A DNA stretch of 64,000 bases from Trichomonas vaginalis G3 (GCF_026262505.1 NC_067204.1:16408165-16472164), one strand, 5' to 3'; positions 9,476 through 18,229 are shown, counted from the stretch's first letter. Numbers and translations: made by a program. Notes: generated by a model from the sequence alone, not told the origin.

Positions 9476-10325
9476 ATGCTTCCAATAGAAAAAAGAAAAT
9501 TCAAGAGTTGCTACAACTAAACCATTAGATGAACTTTTTACTAATGTCGGTCAAAAGTTTGAGACAGAGACCGTAAAGCATGAAGGCTATCGTTTTGACT
9601 ACCCATTAAGATGGCTAAGAGACCCATCTGTCACAAAAGCTATTGGCTTTCGTAGAATGAAGTTTGTGTCTGTAGAAGATAAAAGTTTTCCATTTATTGT
9701 AAGGTTTCATATAGATTATATATCTGAAGGGAAACGAAAAATGTGGGAAGAAATTGAGCTAATACAAGTTGACCTTTCATCTTCTCTACAGACTGCGTTA
9801 AAAAATATAGAAGATAAAATAAATTCATGTTATGCAAAATATGCTGATGAATATGCAAATACCGAGAGCACACTTTATGTGAGAATTGTATATGACAAAC
9901 AAAATTCACAAGTGTCATTTCAAATCTACGAAGACAATCCAAATAAAGACGAACAAATATATACAGAATTCACTGCAATGTCATGGTATTATTTGCAAAG
10001 AATGTTAAATCAGAAAGTCAAACTTCCTTTAGCAAATATTTACAGTCGATATGCAAGAGATGAACCATATTTATTTAAAGATGTTTTCGACCCAGCTGCT
10101 ATTATTGTTCATGCTTCATTTTCTGGCGCCCAAAACTCTTTCTTATGCTTGGCAAATGACTTTTACGAAAAACCTACAAAGTTATACGAACCACCAAGTG
10201 GAAGTATTTCAGACTTTCAAGTATGGTTTACTACAGATGGAAGAAAAAGAATAATTCCATTATACCATGCGTTTTACTTAGAACTTAGTTTCATATACAA
10301 CTACTATCGAACGGTAAAAATATAA
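9476..10325 (+). pseudogene. 282-aa family gene, divergent central region (element A)
   Basis: Both ends are nearly identical to the B copy (20254-21102), including the C-terminal SDFQVWFTTDGRKRIIPLY block. The middle, roughly residues 60-190, differs strongly from B in sequence while keeping a similar length. It is divergent from the tail fibre across an 18-bp quasi-palindromic spacer. This copy has about one break near the start. Function unknown; a virion surface role is inferred. Confidence 0.7.
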
Positions 10326-10329
10326 TTTT

Positions 10330-10575
10330 TTAATATACCGGTTGTGGTGTTGGATTTGGTTGCCAACTAGACTGTGGTGCAGGTTCAGGCTGTTGTATAA
10401 CAGGAGCTTGTTCTTCTGGTTCAGGGTCTTTAGGTATAATACCAACAAACTGACCTACCCTTTTACCAATATTTTTGACACCGTTCCAAATTCCTCTTCC
10501 TACGGTTTTTATTCCATTCCATATACCTCTTCCAACATTTCGAAAGAAGTTTCCTATCTTACTGAAGAAACCCAT
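10330..10575 (-). CDS. 81-aa amphipathic protein, pVI-like candidate (element A)
   Basis: The N-terminus holds repeated glycine/tryptophan amphipathic segments (NVGRGIWNGIK, then TVGRGIWNGVK, then NIGKRVGQFVG), followed by an acidic/proline tail. The pattern recalls the membrane-lytic amphipathic helix of adenovirus protein VI (known biology). Homology is not shown, only composition and pattern. It sits just outside the 120-aa gene near the element end. Intact, and nearly identical in B. Confidence 0.65.
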   Translation of the reverse strand: MGFFSKIGNFFRNVGRGIWNGIKTVGRGIWNGVKNIGKRVGQFVGIIPKDPEPEEQAPVIQQPEPAPQSSWQPNPTPQPVY

Positions 10576-10593
10576 TTTACTATATGTAAAAAT

Positions 10594-10956
10594 CTAATGT
10601 CCGCCTAGTCTCTTACGTTTCCTGTTGAGTTCCATAGCATTCTTTAACTGGAGCTCATACATTCTGTTTCTCCTCTGGTAGAAAACATATTCTGGGTCAA
10701 CTCCTGTGTTCGCGTCATCTGCATAAAGTTGTTTATATCCCACTTCAGGGTTTGTATAAAACTCTTTCCATCTCATATTTGCATACCATGGTGGCAAACC
10801 TAACGCAGCGTCATTTGACATGGCAGTTTGCATTTGTACATCTGTTGGCACTTGACCATAGTTTGCCATTGCAGTTTGTATTCTAACTTCATTTGGAATA
10901 TTCTCTGGGTTTGGTTGTCCAGGTTGCTGTGCATTCGCTAAGTTCTGTGCGTCCAT
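10594..10956 (-). CDS. 120-aa Maverick protein (element A)
   Basis: Unrecognised soluble protein. It has an N/Q/P-rich N-terminus (DAQNLANAQQPGQPNPEN), two near-repeats VRIQTAMANYGQ and VQMQTAMSNDAA, and a basic C-terminus (MELNRKRKRLGGH). Protein sequence is identical in B (19626-19988), so it is under strong constraint or recently duplicated. Its leader carries the T-tract (tatttttatctaatattaaATG). Confidence 0.7.
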   Translation of the reverse strand: MDAQNLANAQQPGQPNPENIPNEVRIQTAMANYGQVPTDVQMQTAMSNDAALGLPPWYANMRWKEFYTNPEVGYKQLYADDANTGVDPEYVFYQRRNRMYELQLKNAMELNRKRKRLGGH

Positions 10957-10979
10957 TTAATATTAGATAAAAATATCTC

Positions 10980-11111
10980 TTACGAGTACATATACTGAAC
11001 ATTTGCAGGCATTGGTTCATCTTCATATTCTCTGTACTTTTCTGCCACGTCAAATAAATAAATGACACAATGGAAAAAACCTAAAACAAGTAGTCCTATT
11101 TCAAACCACAT
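10980..11111 (-). CDS. 43-aa single-pass membrane peptide overlapping methyltransferase (element A)
   Basis: The ATG lies inside the 3' end of the methyltransferase gene, in a different frame, giving a 16-bp overlap. The peptide begins MWFEIGLLVLGFFHCVIY, one strong hydrophobic segment, followed by an acidic tail ending NVQYMYS. Only conservative differences exist between A and B. It is probably a small membrane or virion-membrane peptide; function unknown. Confidence 0.55.
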   Translation of the reverse strand: MWFEIGLLVLGFFHCVIYLFDVAEKYREYEDEPMPANVQYMYS

Positions 11112-11914
11112 TTACTTACTAATAAAATTTCTTTGTTATGACACTTTCTCCGGTTTATAGGACCTCTCTCATATTCTATCTTGTCATATCTAAACTCATA
11201 GTCATGTATGTCCTCTAACCATCTCATAACGGTTTCCAAACCACTTTTATCGGATGTAAAGTAAAAGCATGGATGGTTATGTAAAACGTCTAAAGTTTCT
11301 AAAGAGTCTCTCAAAGTCCAGTCTACTTGGTATTGAAAATCCCATGTGTTATAGAACGGCGGGTCCACTATAAAGAAAACATTTTCCTTGTCTTTATATT
11401 TTTCATACAACTCTGTCCAATAACATCTCACAAACTCTATACCCTCAATATATTTTTCTATGTCCTCTTTGAAAACATTTGTATAGTTAAGATATAAAAC
11501 TTTTGACATAAGTGTTTCAATGTCATGAACTCTTATAGAACCACTATATAATAGTCTAGCAGATATACTATCCCAGTCTATATATTCTGCTTTTTTCAAA
11601 ACCTCTCTCACAATATTTTTGTTATCTAATGGTATACGTTCCATCTTACCTATAGGTATCTTTTCTTTTAACTCTTTCAATATTTTGTTTGTGTCTGGAA
11701 TATGTTTGAGACGGTCCATATAGTTGTCGAAGTCATTGCATATAATCTTTGAGTCTGGGAATATTGTATGACATAAATGGGATATATAGAAACTTCCACC
11801 GAACAAATCTACAAATGTTAGACCATTCGGTAGTTTCTTAAGTTCTCTCAATATAATATCTTTACATTTACTCTTATTTCCAAAGAACGGTAACGGTGGT
11901 TTTGTAAAATTCAT
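11096..11914 (-). CDS. D12-class N6-adenine DNA methyltransferase (element A)
   Basis: A 272-aa protein of the Dam/D12 type. It has an N-terminal PFFGNKSK (9-16), an AdoMet-binding VDLFGGSF (35-42), an acidic ND at 60-61 and the catalytic DPPF near 184. These fit transfer of a methyl group from AdoMet to N6 of adenine in DNA. It is the outermost large gene, about 200 bp from the TIR, and is transcribed inward. T. vaginalis DNA is known to carry 6-methyladenine, and Maverick enzymes of this class are plausible contributors. Intact and highly similar to B. Confidence 0.9.
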   Translation of the reverse strand: MNFTKPPLPFFGNKSKCKDIILRELKKLPNGLTFVDLFGGSFYISHLCHTIFPDSKIICNDFDNYMDRLKHIPDTNKILKELKEKIPIGKMERIPLDNKNIVREVLKKAEYIDWDSISARLLYSGSIRVHDIETLMSKVLYLNYTNVFKEDIEKYIEGIEFVRCYWTELYEKYKDKENVFFIVDPPFYNTWDFQYQVDWTLRDSLETLDVLHNHPCFYFTSDKSGLETVMRWLEDIHDYEFRYDKIEYERGPINRRKCHNKEILLVSKCGLK

Positions 11915-12119
11915 TTATATATAATAATAAAAATGTTTTTTCCTTGAAAAGTGACAGAAAAGTGACAAAACATGAAAACATATATAATTTGTGAAAAGTG
12001 AAACATTATATAATGTTTTCGACCCAGAAGAAGGCTTCTTCCCAGAAGCAATGGAGGAAGAAGAAGAGTCCTCCGAATTCACACCAGAAGACTAACAATT
12101 TTCCGAATAAAAACTTCAT

Positions 12120-12172
12120 TTATACTAAACATCTTCGGGGCTAGAGGGCACGAAGTGCCTGGAAGCCCCACT
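12120..12172. repeat. Terminal inverted repeat, inner-facing end of element A
   Basis: A 53-bp sequence ending ...GGAAGCCCCACT, matching the other three ends with one to three differences. It contains the short hairpin GGCACgaaGTGCC. Outside it lies acc followed by a run of nine T, a pattern (A-tract plus G/T next to AGTGGGG) also seen at the other ends. Confidence 0.92.
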
Positions 12173-12215
12173 ACCTTTTTTTTTGGTTTATGATGAGATA
12201 ATTTCGATTTAAAAA

Positions 12216-12499
12216 AAAACACACATTGCATGAAGAATCAGAGAAGATTTTCTATCTTTCAATTTTTTAGACTTTTTGAAATTTGATAATAACTCTAAAT
12301 TAAGCTGATAAACTCATAGAGCACATAAAATAACACATGTCTATCACATTTGAATTTTCTAAAAATCTCCAAAAAAATCGCGTTTTAAAAATTTCGTAGT
12401 TAAAAAGTAAATTTTTCACGATAAAAAACTATAATTGGTTTTTTTTGGAATTCTTCGAGTTAGAAAATCTTCTCTGATTCTTCATGCAATGTGTGTTTT
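12216..12499. repeat. 284-bp inverted-repeat (MITE-like) unit with 38-bp perfect arms
   Basis: Arms 12216-12253 and 12462-12499 are perfect reverse complements (aaaacacacattgcatgaag... against its complement), separated by about 208 bp of AT-rich DNA without an ORF. No clear target duplication is seen. It overlaps the left arm of the larger inverted repeat by a few bases, so it is either nested within or part of that structure. Confidence 0.6.
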
Positions 12500-12760
12500 C
12501 ACGTTTCAAAGGCGGAAAACGCTTTTTTGGAATGCATTGATTCAGAATCACACGGAAAAATGAGTTTTTATTAAGAAAATAGACAATTCATGTAATAACA
12601 AAGCATACGATAGTATAAAAATCAAAACTATTTTCCCATAGGAAAACAAAAAATAACGTATATTTTTAGTGAGTAGGTATTCATCGAGCATACTCCCACT
12701 ATAAACTATTTTCTAGTTTTCTGGCCGGCAAAGAGCCAGAGAATCACAACTACAACAAAT

Positions 12761-13421
12761 TATGGTGAAGTTCTCTTGATTTTCCATATAATTTGAGAGA
12801 ACATCCGAGAACTTCACCATAAACGAAATACAAACAGATTCCTTGTTTCTCTGCGGGCCAACAATCACATATACATTACCTTAGGGCAAAGTTCTTCCGA
12901 GGTTTCTCATCAAATGAGAAACTTGAGCAGAACTTTGCCCTATTCGAGTAAATTTACATTCTCTGACGTGAAGAGAGTCATAGAAATACACAAGTATTAA
13001 CTTATGGTGAAGTTTTCTGGACTTCCTTCCTCATCTGAGAGACATCCAGATAACTTCATCATAAACGAATTACAGACAAGTTCTCTCGCTGTTTGCAGGA
13101 CAAATACCACAAATTCATTACACTATTGAAGAGTTGTTCCGAGGTTTCTCATCGAATGAGAAACTTCGGAAAAAATTTGCTCTAGTGGAATAAATTTACC
13201 TCCCCTAACACACAAATGATCAGATATAACAAGCACAGATTTTTAAGGTATAGCTTTGTTGAAAACCTTTCAACGAATGAGAAAGTTAGGAAAAACTCTA
13301 CCTTATAAGATCAACTATAGAATTCATAGCTCTTTGAATACTAGGAAACATTAATGCAGTAGTTTAAGGCAAAGTTTTTCCGAGATCTACGAAGGATAGA
13401 GAGATCTCGGAAGAACTTTGC
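12761..13421. repeat. Periodic hairpin array, 242-bp dimer unit (about three dimers)
   Basis: Six hairpins start near 12761, 12882, 13003, 13124, 13244 and 13365, about 121 bp apart. They alternate between two types. Type 1 has arms tatggtgaagttctc (12761-12775) and gagaacttcaccata (12807-12821). Type 2 has arms agggcaaagttct (12883-12895) and agaactttgccct (12929-12941) plus an apical gtttctcat/atgagaaac stem. The last hairpin has a 20-bp stem with one G-T wobble (13369-13388 with 13402-13421). Linkers of about 55 bp also repeat every 242 bp. There is no coding potential. It may encode structured RNA or be an old foldback repeat. Confidence 0.7.
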
Positions 13422-13514
13422 TCTGCACAAGTAATTTCAGAATCTATGGTCCTCTAAGGACCAGAGGACGGTAATGTAAAAGAATGATGTCAATAGCAGA
13501 TAAATAATAGCCTT

Positions 13515-13583
13515 AGAAGTTCAATACGTGCACAGTTTGACTACATTGCCCTAGTAGTTAGACTGTACAGGTATTGTACTTCT
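13515..13583. repeat. Long imperfect hairpin downstream of the array
   Basis: Outer arms agaagttcaatac (13515-13527) and gtattgtacttct (13571-13583) pair with one mismatch. The inner segments acagtttgacta and tagttagactgt continue the stem with wobble-type differences, giving a 69-nt hairpin. Nearby TTTACTCaattcGAGTAAA (13746-13764) is a further perfect hairpin. No gene is recognised. Confidence 0.45.
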
Positions 13584-13933
13584 GGCCTAAAAAATCCTCA
13601 TTGAAGACAATAGGTAGAAACTCAAATTGTTGATAAATATCCCAAAATATCATAAGAGAGCCCATTATTGTTACCTGGCTCCTTCCTGGCTTTCAAAGTC
13701 TGTAAACGAGAAGTCTTGGCTCTTGTGGTAATTGCTTCCAAGAGGTTTACTCAATTCGAGTAAAACTATAAACCCTGTAACTGACATGTACTTCCTTGAA
13801 TGGGCATTAAAAGTAATTTAACCTAACGAATAGTAACATGACCACTATTTTGATGACTAAGAAATGTAATTCATCAAATTGGCAGTTCGATGAATGATAC
13901 CATGCAATCAACAACTGGTTTGTTACAATTTGG

Positions 13934-14131
13934 CTTGATTCATCAAATTGGCGGTTTGATGAACCGAATATTGTAATCCAGACTAGGTCAGTTACAATTT
14001 GGCTTGATTCATCAAATTGGCGGTTTGATGAACCGAATATTGTAATCCAGACTAGGTCAGTTACAATTTGGCTTGATTCATCAAATTGGCGGTTTGATGA
14101 ACCGAATATTGTAATCCAGACTAGGTCAGTT
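13934..14131. repeat. 69-bp tandem repeat (three copies) with embedded palindrome
   Basis: Copies start at 13934, 14003 and 14072; the first two are identical over 69 bp and the third diverges at its end. A degenerate copy precedes them (about 13868-13933). Each contains the perfect hairpin TTCATCAAAttggcggTTTGATGAA. The high identity between copies indicates recent duplication. Confidence 0.85.
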
Positions 14132-14470
14132 GCTTGTTGGTCATAGATAATAATGACACCTTTCAGTTTTTGTTAAACATCTCAATTATCCCGCCAAAAA
14201 TTATTGGGTCTAAATTGGTTTTTATTATTATTATTTTCAGAAACAAACTAACTTGTTTTTTAGGAATTTATCATTCATAAAGTCTTTATGATATATTTTC
14301 AACTTATAATGAATATGAAATTATAATTGTTATTTTGAAAAAAAATTATTCATGATCAATTCATGATTTAACCAGTTCCTTCAAATTAGGAGAGCATATT
14401 CAAATATAATCGCTCATTAAAATCAATTTTTATGTTTTTTTTTAAATCGAAATTATCTCATCATAAACCA

Positions 14471-15167
14471 TGCAAACTGACTATTTGTTCTTATCACCAT
14501 GTTACCAATATCAGAATTGTCTTTACAGCCAAAATTTCGCTCGATAAAAGTCCATCCAATAGTGAGATAATTGAGCAACGAACATTTTTCCATATCACAA
14601 AAAACCTCCCCGTTTTTTTATACTATCAGTGTTTTGATCAAAGATTTAAAACATAGATTAGTTGTTTTTCAAAATATTCTCATTGAGTATGAGTTTAAAA
14701 TGAGGAATTGAAATTGAATTGATTTCAATATCGGAAATCTTATGTGAACTATGAGCATACATCTACTCATTGTGGTAAAAGATACAAATGGTCAGTTCTA
14801 ATATATAAAATTTTTGAAATAAAGATAAAAATTTAAGTAATTCTTATAGATTTGAGAACGTGATCATACTCAAAAACAGACAAAGCAAGAATAATATTAA
14901 TTACAGTCTCGAATATAGTATCAAAGAAACTATTCCACATTGAAATTGAATTAAAGAAATTTATTGTGTTATTTGTTAATTCTCTGGCATGTGTCATTAC
15001 AATCTCTCGATCATTATCTAATCATGAACTTATGTTGATTATAAACAAATATAATTGTGAAATTGAATATTCTTCTCAAAAATATGATGTTTGATCTAAA
15101 TATTTAAAAATATTTATAATTTAGCAATGCACAAAAATGATTTTAATATATAAATATTGAAAGAAAT
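14471..15167. other. Host intergenic DNA, no gene seen
   Basis: Very AT-rich sequence between the inverted-repeat unit and the 3' end of the kinesin gene. No open frame with coding character, RNA gene or repeat was found. The kinesin stop codon forms TAAA, the overlap of stop and polyadenylation signal often used in T. vaginalis. Confidence 0.6.
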
Positions 15168-17147
15168 TTAATTTGGATTTGTTTTCTTCTTTGAAAACAA
15201 AGATCCGACCATACCGAGACCAGCCAAAGCATGTTGGACGTTCAACTGTCTCTTCTGCTTTGCCTGCATGACCTCTTCTTTAGAAGGCATCGTAATATCG
15301 ACGTGTGTACTCAAGAAATCGAGAGGACCATCGACACCCTGTATGAAAATGTTGGTGTTCTCTTCTAATTCCTCTTCCTTCTCTTGTACCATACGTCTGC
15401 CAGCCAATTCTTGATAAGGAATTGTCACTTTTTGTTCTGCAGAATCATAAGTGAATTTAGACAAAATTTGATCGAGTTGATCAGGCGGAATGAAACTTTC
15501 TGCTATAACTCTAAGCAAGGCGATTTCCTTCTGCATCTTCTTAATATGTTTAGACTGTTCTTCCTTCTCTGATTCGAACTGTGCCTGTATATCATCTATG
15601 TTTTGTTCCAAAGTTTTAATTAATGGTTCTAATTTCTTAATTGTTTCCTGTTTTTCTGTCAATTCATCTTTCATTGATGAATATTTCTTTTCGACTAAAA
15701 GGAGTTTGTCTTCTCTCTCCTTCCTCTTCTCTTCGAGTTGTCTTTGTATTTCAATCTGTTTCCTTTCTTCACTCTTTTGTCTTCTGATTTCTTCTTCTTG
15801 TTGCTTAGCTTTTGTAACTAAGTTTTCACCACCAATTAAAACAGATTGTTCCATTTGTTTAAGTTTTTGTTTGAGAGCTTCATTTTGTTCTTTAATCTGC
15901 TTCTGTTTTTCGTATTCGCCCTCCAAATCGTCTTTCATTTTACGTCTTTCTTCTTCTGTTATATTCTTCTTCGCCATCAACTCTTCCATCTTCTTTTTAT
16001 GAGCTGCTTCAATAGCTTTCATCTCTGAATTGTCTGGAACAGGAATTCCACCATTGGCTTCTTGTTCAGCTAATTGTCTCTTGAGTTCTGCAATCTTGTC
16101 TCTTAATTGGCCGATCAAAGCGTCCTTAGGATCTTCATTGATTTTTGGAATGTTCTTGATATCTCTTGCTCTTGTAGCATAAAGTAATGTGGAGTTTGTT
16201 TCTTCATAGCTGTAGCTGGATGGACCAATTGTAGCACACATGCATGTCTTTGAGTTGCCACCAAGAGAATCTTGTAAAATCTGTGTAAGTTTTGAGTTTC
16301 TGTATGAAATATGGGTCTTGTTTGTGACAAGGGCGGAGATAACGTTACCTAATTCTAACAGTGATTGGTTGATTTTGGCACCTTGTTTAGCTGTCAAACC
16401 AGATGCTTCTGTTTTTGAGAGACGCTCTGAACCTGCAAGGTCGACAAGATGGAGTTTACCCATACGAGTACCACGGTCTTCACTATGCTGTTCAATAATG
16501 ATGGAGAAAACTGAATGAGAACGAGATGAACCTGAATTCATACTTGTAGCAGCAACAACACGATTCTTTCTACCGGCAACGAGAACATCCATGATTTCTT
16601 GTGGAGATTTAACGATGTGTGTTGATAAGCCAACAACAGCAACATCATTATCAATATTTCTAACGTGAAGTTTCTTAGAAGGATCACCAAGAAGATCGAA
16701 AACGTTTTCCATATAGATTTGTAAGTATGATGCACGGACAAGAAATTCGCGATCTTTAACTGATGAAATGTAAGCAAAAATATGGTCAAATGCGTGTAAA
16801 GTAATACCTTTATCTTCTTCACTTGATATATCACCTTCCATTGTATATGTTTTACCAGTACCTGTTTGACCATAAGCGAAAATTGTACCATTAAATCCTT
16901 CTAAAACAGCATCGACAATAGGACGGGCGCAATCATCATAGATAAATTGTTGTGTAACATCTGGTGGATATGCTGAATTGAATTGGAATGTTTTTGGATT
17001 ATTATCTTCTTGGTTTCGATATAATTGGACTTGTCCTGCTGATGGTAAAACTTTGACTATACTAAAATAACCTTTTTCTTGTTCGCCCTTACTGAGTGGT
17101 CTGCATCGTACCACGACTTTAATATTTTCGGCCTTTGCTTCACTCAT
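15168..17147 (-). CDS. Kinesin-2 family motor protein (host)
   Basis: A 659-aa kinesin with an N-terminal motor. It shows RPLS near 16-19, the P-loop AYGQTGTGKT (91-100), switch I NSGSSRSH (204-211), switch II LVDLAGSER (234-242) and NSKLT..LQDSLGGNSKT (284-301). The neck sequence DIKNIPKINEDPKDALIGQL (329-348) is characteristic of kinesin-2 (KIF3/FLA10/OSM-3 type). A long charged coiled coil (about 345-570) and a short globular tail follow. Kinesin-2 drives plus-end transport, classically anterograde intraflagellar transport, which fits a flagellated parasite. It starts at the first ATG (MSEAKAEN). No initiator consensus is evident just upstream. The gene is intact and intron-free. Confidence 0.97.
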   Translation of the reverse strand: MSEAKAENIKVVVRCRPLSKGEQEKGYFSIVKVLPSAGQVQLYRNQEDNNPKTFQFNSAYPPDVTQQFIYDDCARPIVDAVLEGFNGTIFAYGQTGTGKTYTMEGDISSEEDKGITLHAFDHIFAYISSVKDREFLVRASYLQIYMENVFDLLGDPSKKLHVRNIDNDVAVVGLSTHIVKSPQEIMDVLVAGRKNRVVAATSMNSGSSRSHSVFSIIIEQHSEDRGTRMGKLHLVDLAGSERLSKTEASGLTAKQGAKINQSLLELGNVISALVTNKTHISYRNSKLTQILQDSLGGNSKTCMCATIGPSSYSYEETNSTLLYATRARDIKNIPKINEDPKDALIGQLRDKIAELKRQLAEQEANGGIPVPDNSEMKAIEAAHKKKMEELMAKKNITEEERRKMKDDLEGEYEKQKQIKEQNEALKQKLKQMEQSVLIGGENLVTKAKQQEEEIRRQKSEERKQIEIQRQLEEKRKEREDKLLLVEKKYSSMKDELTEKQETIKKLEPLIKTLEQNIDDIQAQFESEKEEQSKHIKKMQKEIALLRVIAESFIPPDQLDQILSKFTYDSAEQKVTIPYQELAGRRMVQEKEEELEENTNIFIQGVDGPLDFLSTHVDITMPSKEEVMQAKQKRQLNVQHALAGLGMVGSLFSKKKTNPN

Positions 17148-17559
17148 GTATTTTTTATAAACGTGTATTCAAAATTTTTGATCAAAAGATAAAAAATTTT
17201 ACCACTATGGTATCAATTAAAAGCTTAAATTATAAATGCTTGAAGATTTTGTTCAAAATTATCTGATTGAAATAAAGTCGAATGAACAAAATGAGAATGA
17301 AAATTAAAATAATTTAGAATTCAACAATAGCAGATAGCAATACAACTTAGTTTCCTGTTCAACAAGTCATGGTAGCTAGTAAACTAATAAAAAAAAGAGT
17401 TAAAGTAAAATGATATTAATTATTTTAAGAACAAACATAATATAAGCTGTAAAGTAATAAACTGGTAAATTGTGATGATACTATTTCTACGAATTTGAAG
17501 AAATTCTAATCAATGTAGCCAGAATTTAAATTCTATGAAATGCATAAGTTTTGAAGCAA
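17148..17559. other. Host intergenic DNA between kinesin and VAP-like gene
   Basis: About 410 bp, strongly AT-rich, between the 3' end of the VAP-like gene and the 5' end of kinesin; both genes are on the minus strand. It holds the kinesin upstream region. No clear T. vaginalis initiator (TCA-Y-T/A) was found close to the kinesin ATG. No other feature is seen. Confidence 0.5.
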
Positions 17560-18219
17560 TTATTTTCTGTAATATTTAACAATAAAAGCAACAATCAGTA
17601 AAACTATGCCAATTAGCACGAAATGTGGATTGGAATCAGCTTTTGATGTCAAAACTTGTAAATTGGCTTTTTCTCGTGCAATTTCTCTTTCAAGATTTCG
17701 TATTTTCGTTGTAAGTTGATTTCTTTGGTTCTTCTTTTCAATTATTTTTCTTTGAAGCATTTCGCGTTGTTCTCCATCAATATCTCTACGTTCTGATCGT
17801 TGTAATACCTGACTTAATGATGGTTTTGATTTAATTGAAAAGGCTACAGATCTTAGTGCATCTTCGGCATGAGTTGAAAATTTAATGAGGCATTTAACCA
17901 TGTTTGGCCATGTTTTAGAAAGGGCTACAATTTCTGCTAAATTTGTTACTTCAGTTGGAGAAACTGATGTAAATCTTACTAAAAAAGACAATTCTTCATT
18001 ATCACGTATTGTATCTTCAAAAGAAAACTTTAATGTTCTTGATTCTCCTGGAATAAGCTCTCCACAAGCTGGAGAAATTCCACAAAATATTTCTGTGTTA
18101 AATTCAACACTGAAAATGCATTTGTTTGAGCCATTGTTTTTAATGTCTACAGTTCCATTATTATGGATATGGCCAGTTTTGCTGACAATAACAGGATTAG
18201 GCTCAACGCTTAAAATCAT
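17560..18219 (-). CDS. VAP-like MSP-domain protein, tail-anchored (host)
   Basis: A 219-aa protein with an N-terminal MSP-type immunoglobulin-like fold (VEPNPVIVSK, VDIKNNGSNKCIFSVEFNT, PACGELIPGESRTLKFSF) over about the first 115 residues. A charged coiled coil (about 145-190) and a C-terminal membrane anchor (VLIGIVLLIVAFIVKYY) follow. This is the VAP/VAMP-associated architecture: an ER-membrane adaptor for lipid-transfer and trafficking partners. The ATG at 18219 (protein MILSVEP) is chosen over a GTG two codons upstream. An initiator-like TCATA lies 13 nt upstream. The 3' end is 412 bp from kinesin, on the same strand. Confidence 0.88.
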   Translation of the reverse strand: MILSVEPNPVIVSKTGHIHNNGTVDIKNNGSNKCIFSVEFNTEIFCGISPACGELIPGESRTLKFSFEDTIRDNEELSFLVRFTSVSPTEVTNLAEIVALSKTWPNMVKCLIKFSTHAEDALRSVAFSIKSKPSLSQVLQRSERRDIDGEQREMLQRKIIEKKNQRNQLTTKIRNLEREIAREKANLQVLTSKADSNPHFVLIGIVLLIVAFIVKYYRK

Positions 18220-18229
18220 TTTCACTTTT

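Larger units (their letters stand above)
1..12172. mobile_element. Maverick/Polinton element A (right part; left end outside window)
   Basis: The span ends at 12172 in the 53-bp terminal inverted repeat shared with elements B and C. It carries the Maverick gene set: integrase, protein-primed DNA polymerase, adenine methyltransferase, tail fibre and small virion-type proteins. The capsid, ATPase and helicase half lies beyond the left window edge. Of the three copies it keeps the longest polymerase gene. It looks recent, because many genes are nearly identical to those in B and C, and lightly broken (a few breaks in the visible part). Family assignment follows from polymerase plus integrase here and capsid, ATPase and SF3 helicase in B and C. 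Confidence 0.93.
12184..14470. mobile_element. Possible non-coding element bounded by 38-bp perfect inverted repeat
   Basis: The left arm (12184-12221) and right arm (14433-14470) are perfect reverse complements over 38 bp, only nine of which are homopolymer A/T. The 2.3 kb between them has no convincing gene but many local inverted repeats. No target-site duplication can be checked on the left, because element A abuts the arm. It could be a foldback or other non-autonomous transposon, or a host locus with structured repeats. Confidence 0.5.

Noticed and set aside
11940-12110. Short open frames between methyltransferase and TIR (basic in one frame, acidic E-rich in another)
   Set aside because: The acidic frame has no suitable ATG after its upstream stop and the basic one runs into the TIR; no family resemblance.
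12700-13450. tRNA or snRNA genes within the hairpin array
   Set aside because: No cloverleaf, B-box-like motif or known small-RNA signature could be recognised; the hairpins are simple stems with a fixed period.
14432-14656. 74-codon plus-strand frame starting in the right inverted-repeat arm
   Set aside because: Low-complexity AT-rich frame with no homologous feature and no promoter motif.
15490-16002. Plus-strand open frame of 170 codons
   Set aside because: It lies antisense to the kinesin coiled coil. The serine/phenylalanine/cysteine-rich product mirrors lysine/glutamate codons of the real gene.
18220-18225. GTG start two codons upstream for the VAP-like gene
   Set aside because: Trichomonad genes start at ATG; the next in-frame ATG at 18219 has an initiator-like motif at a suitable distance.
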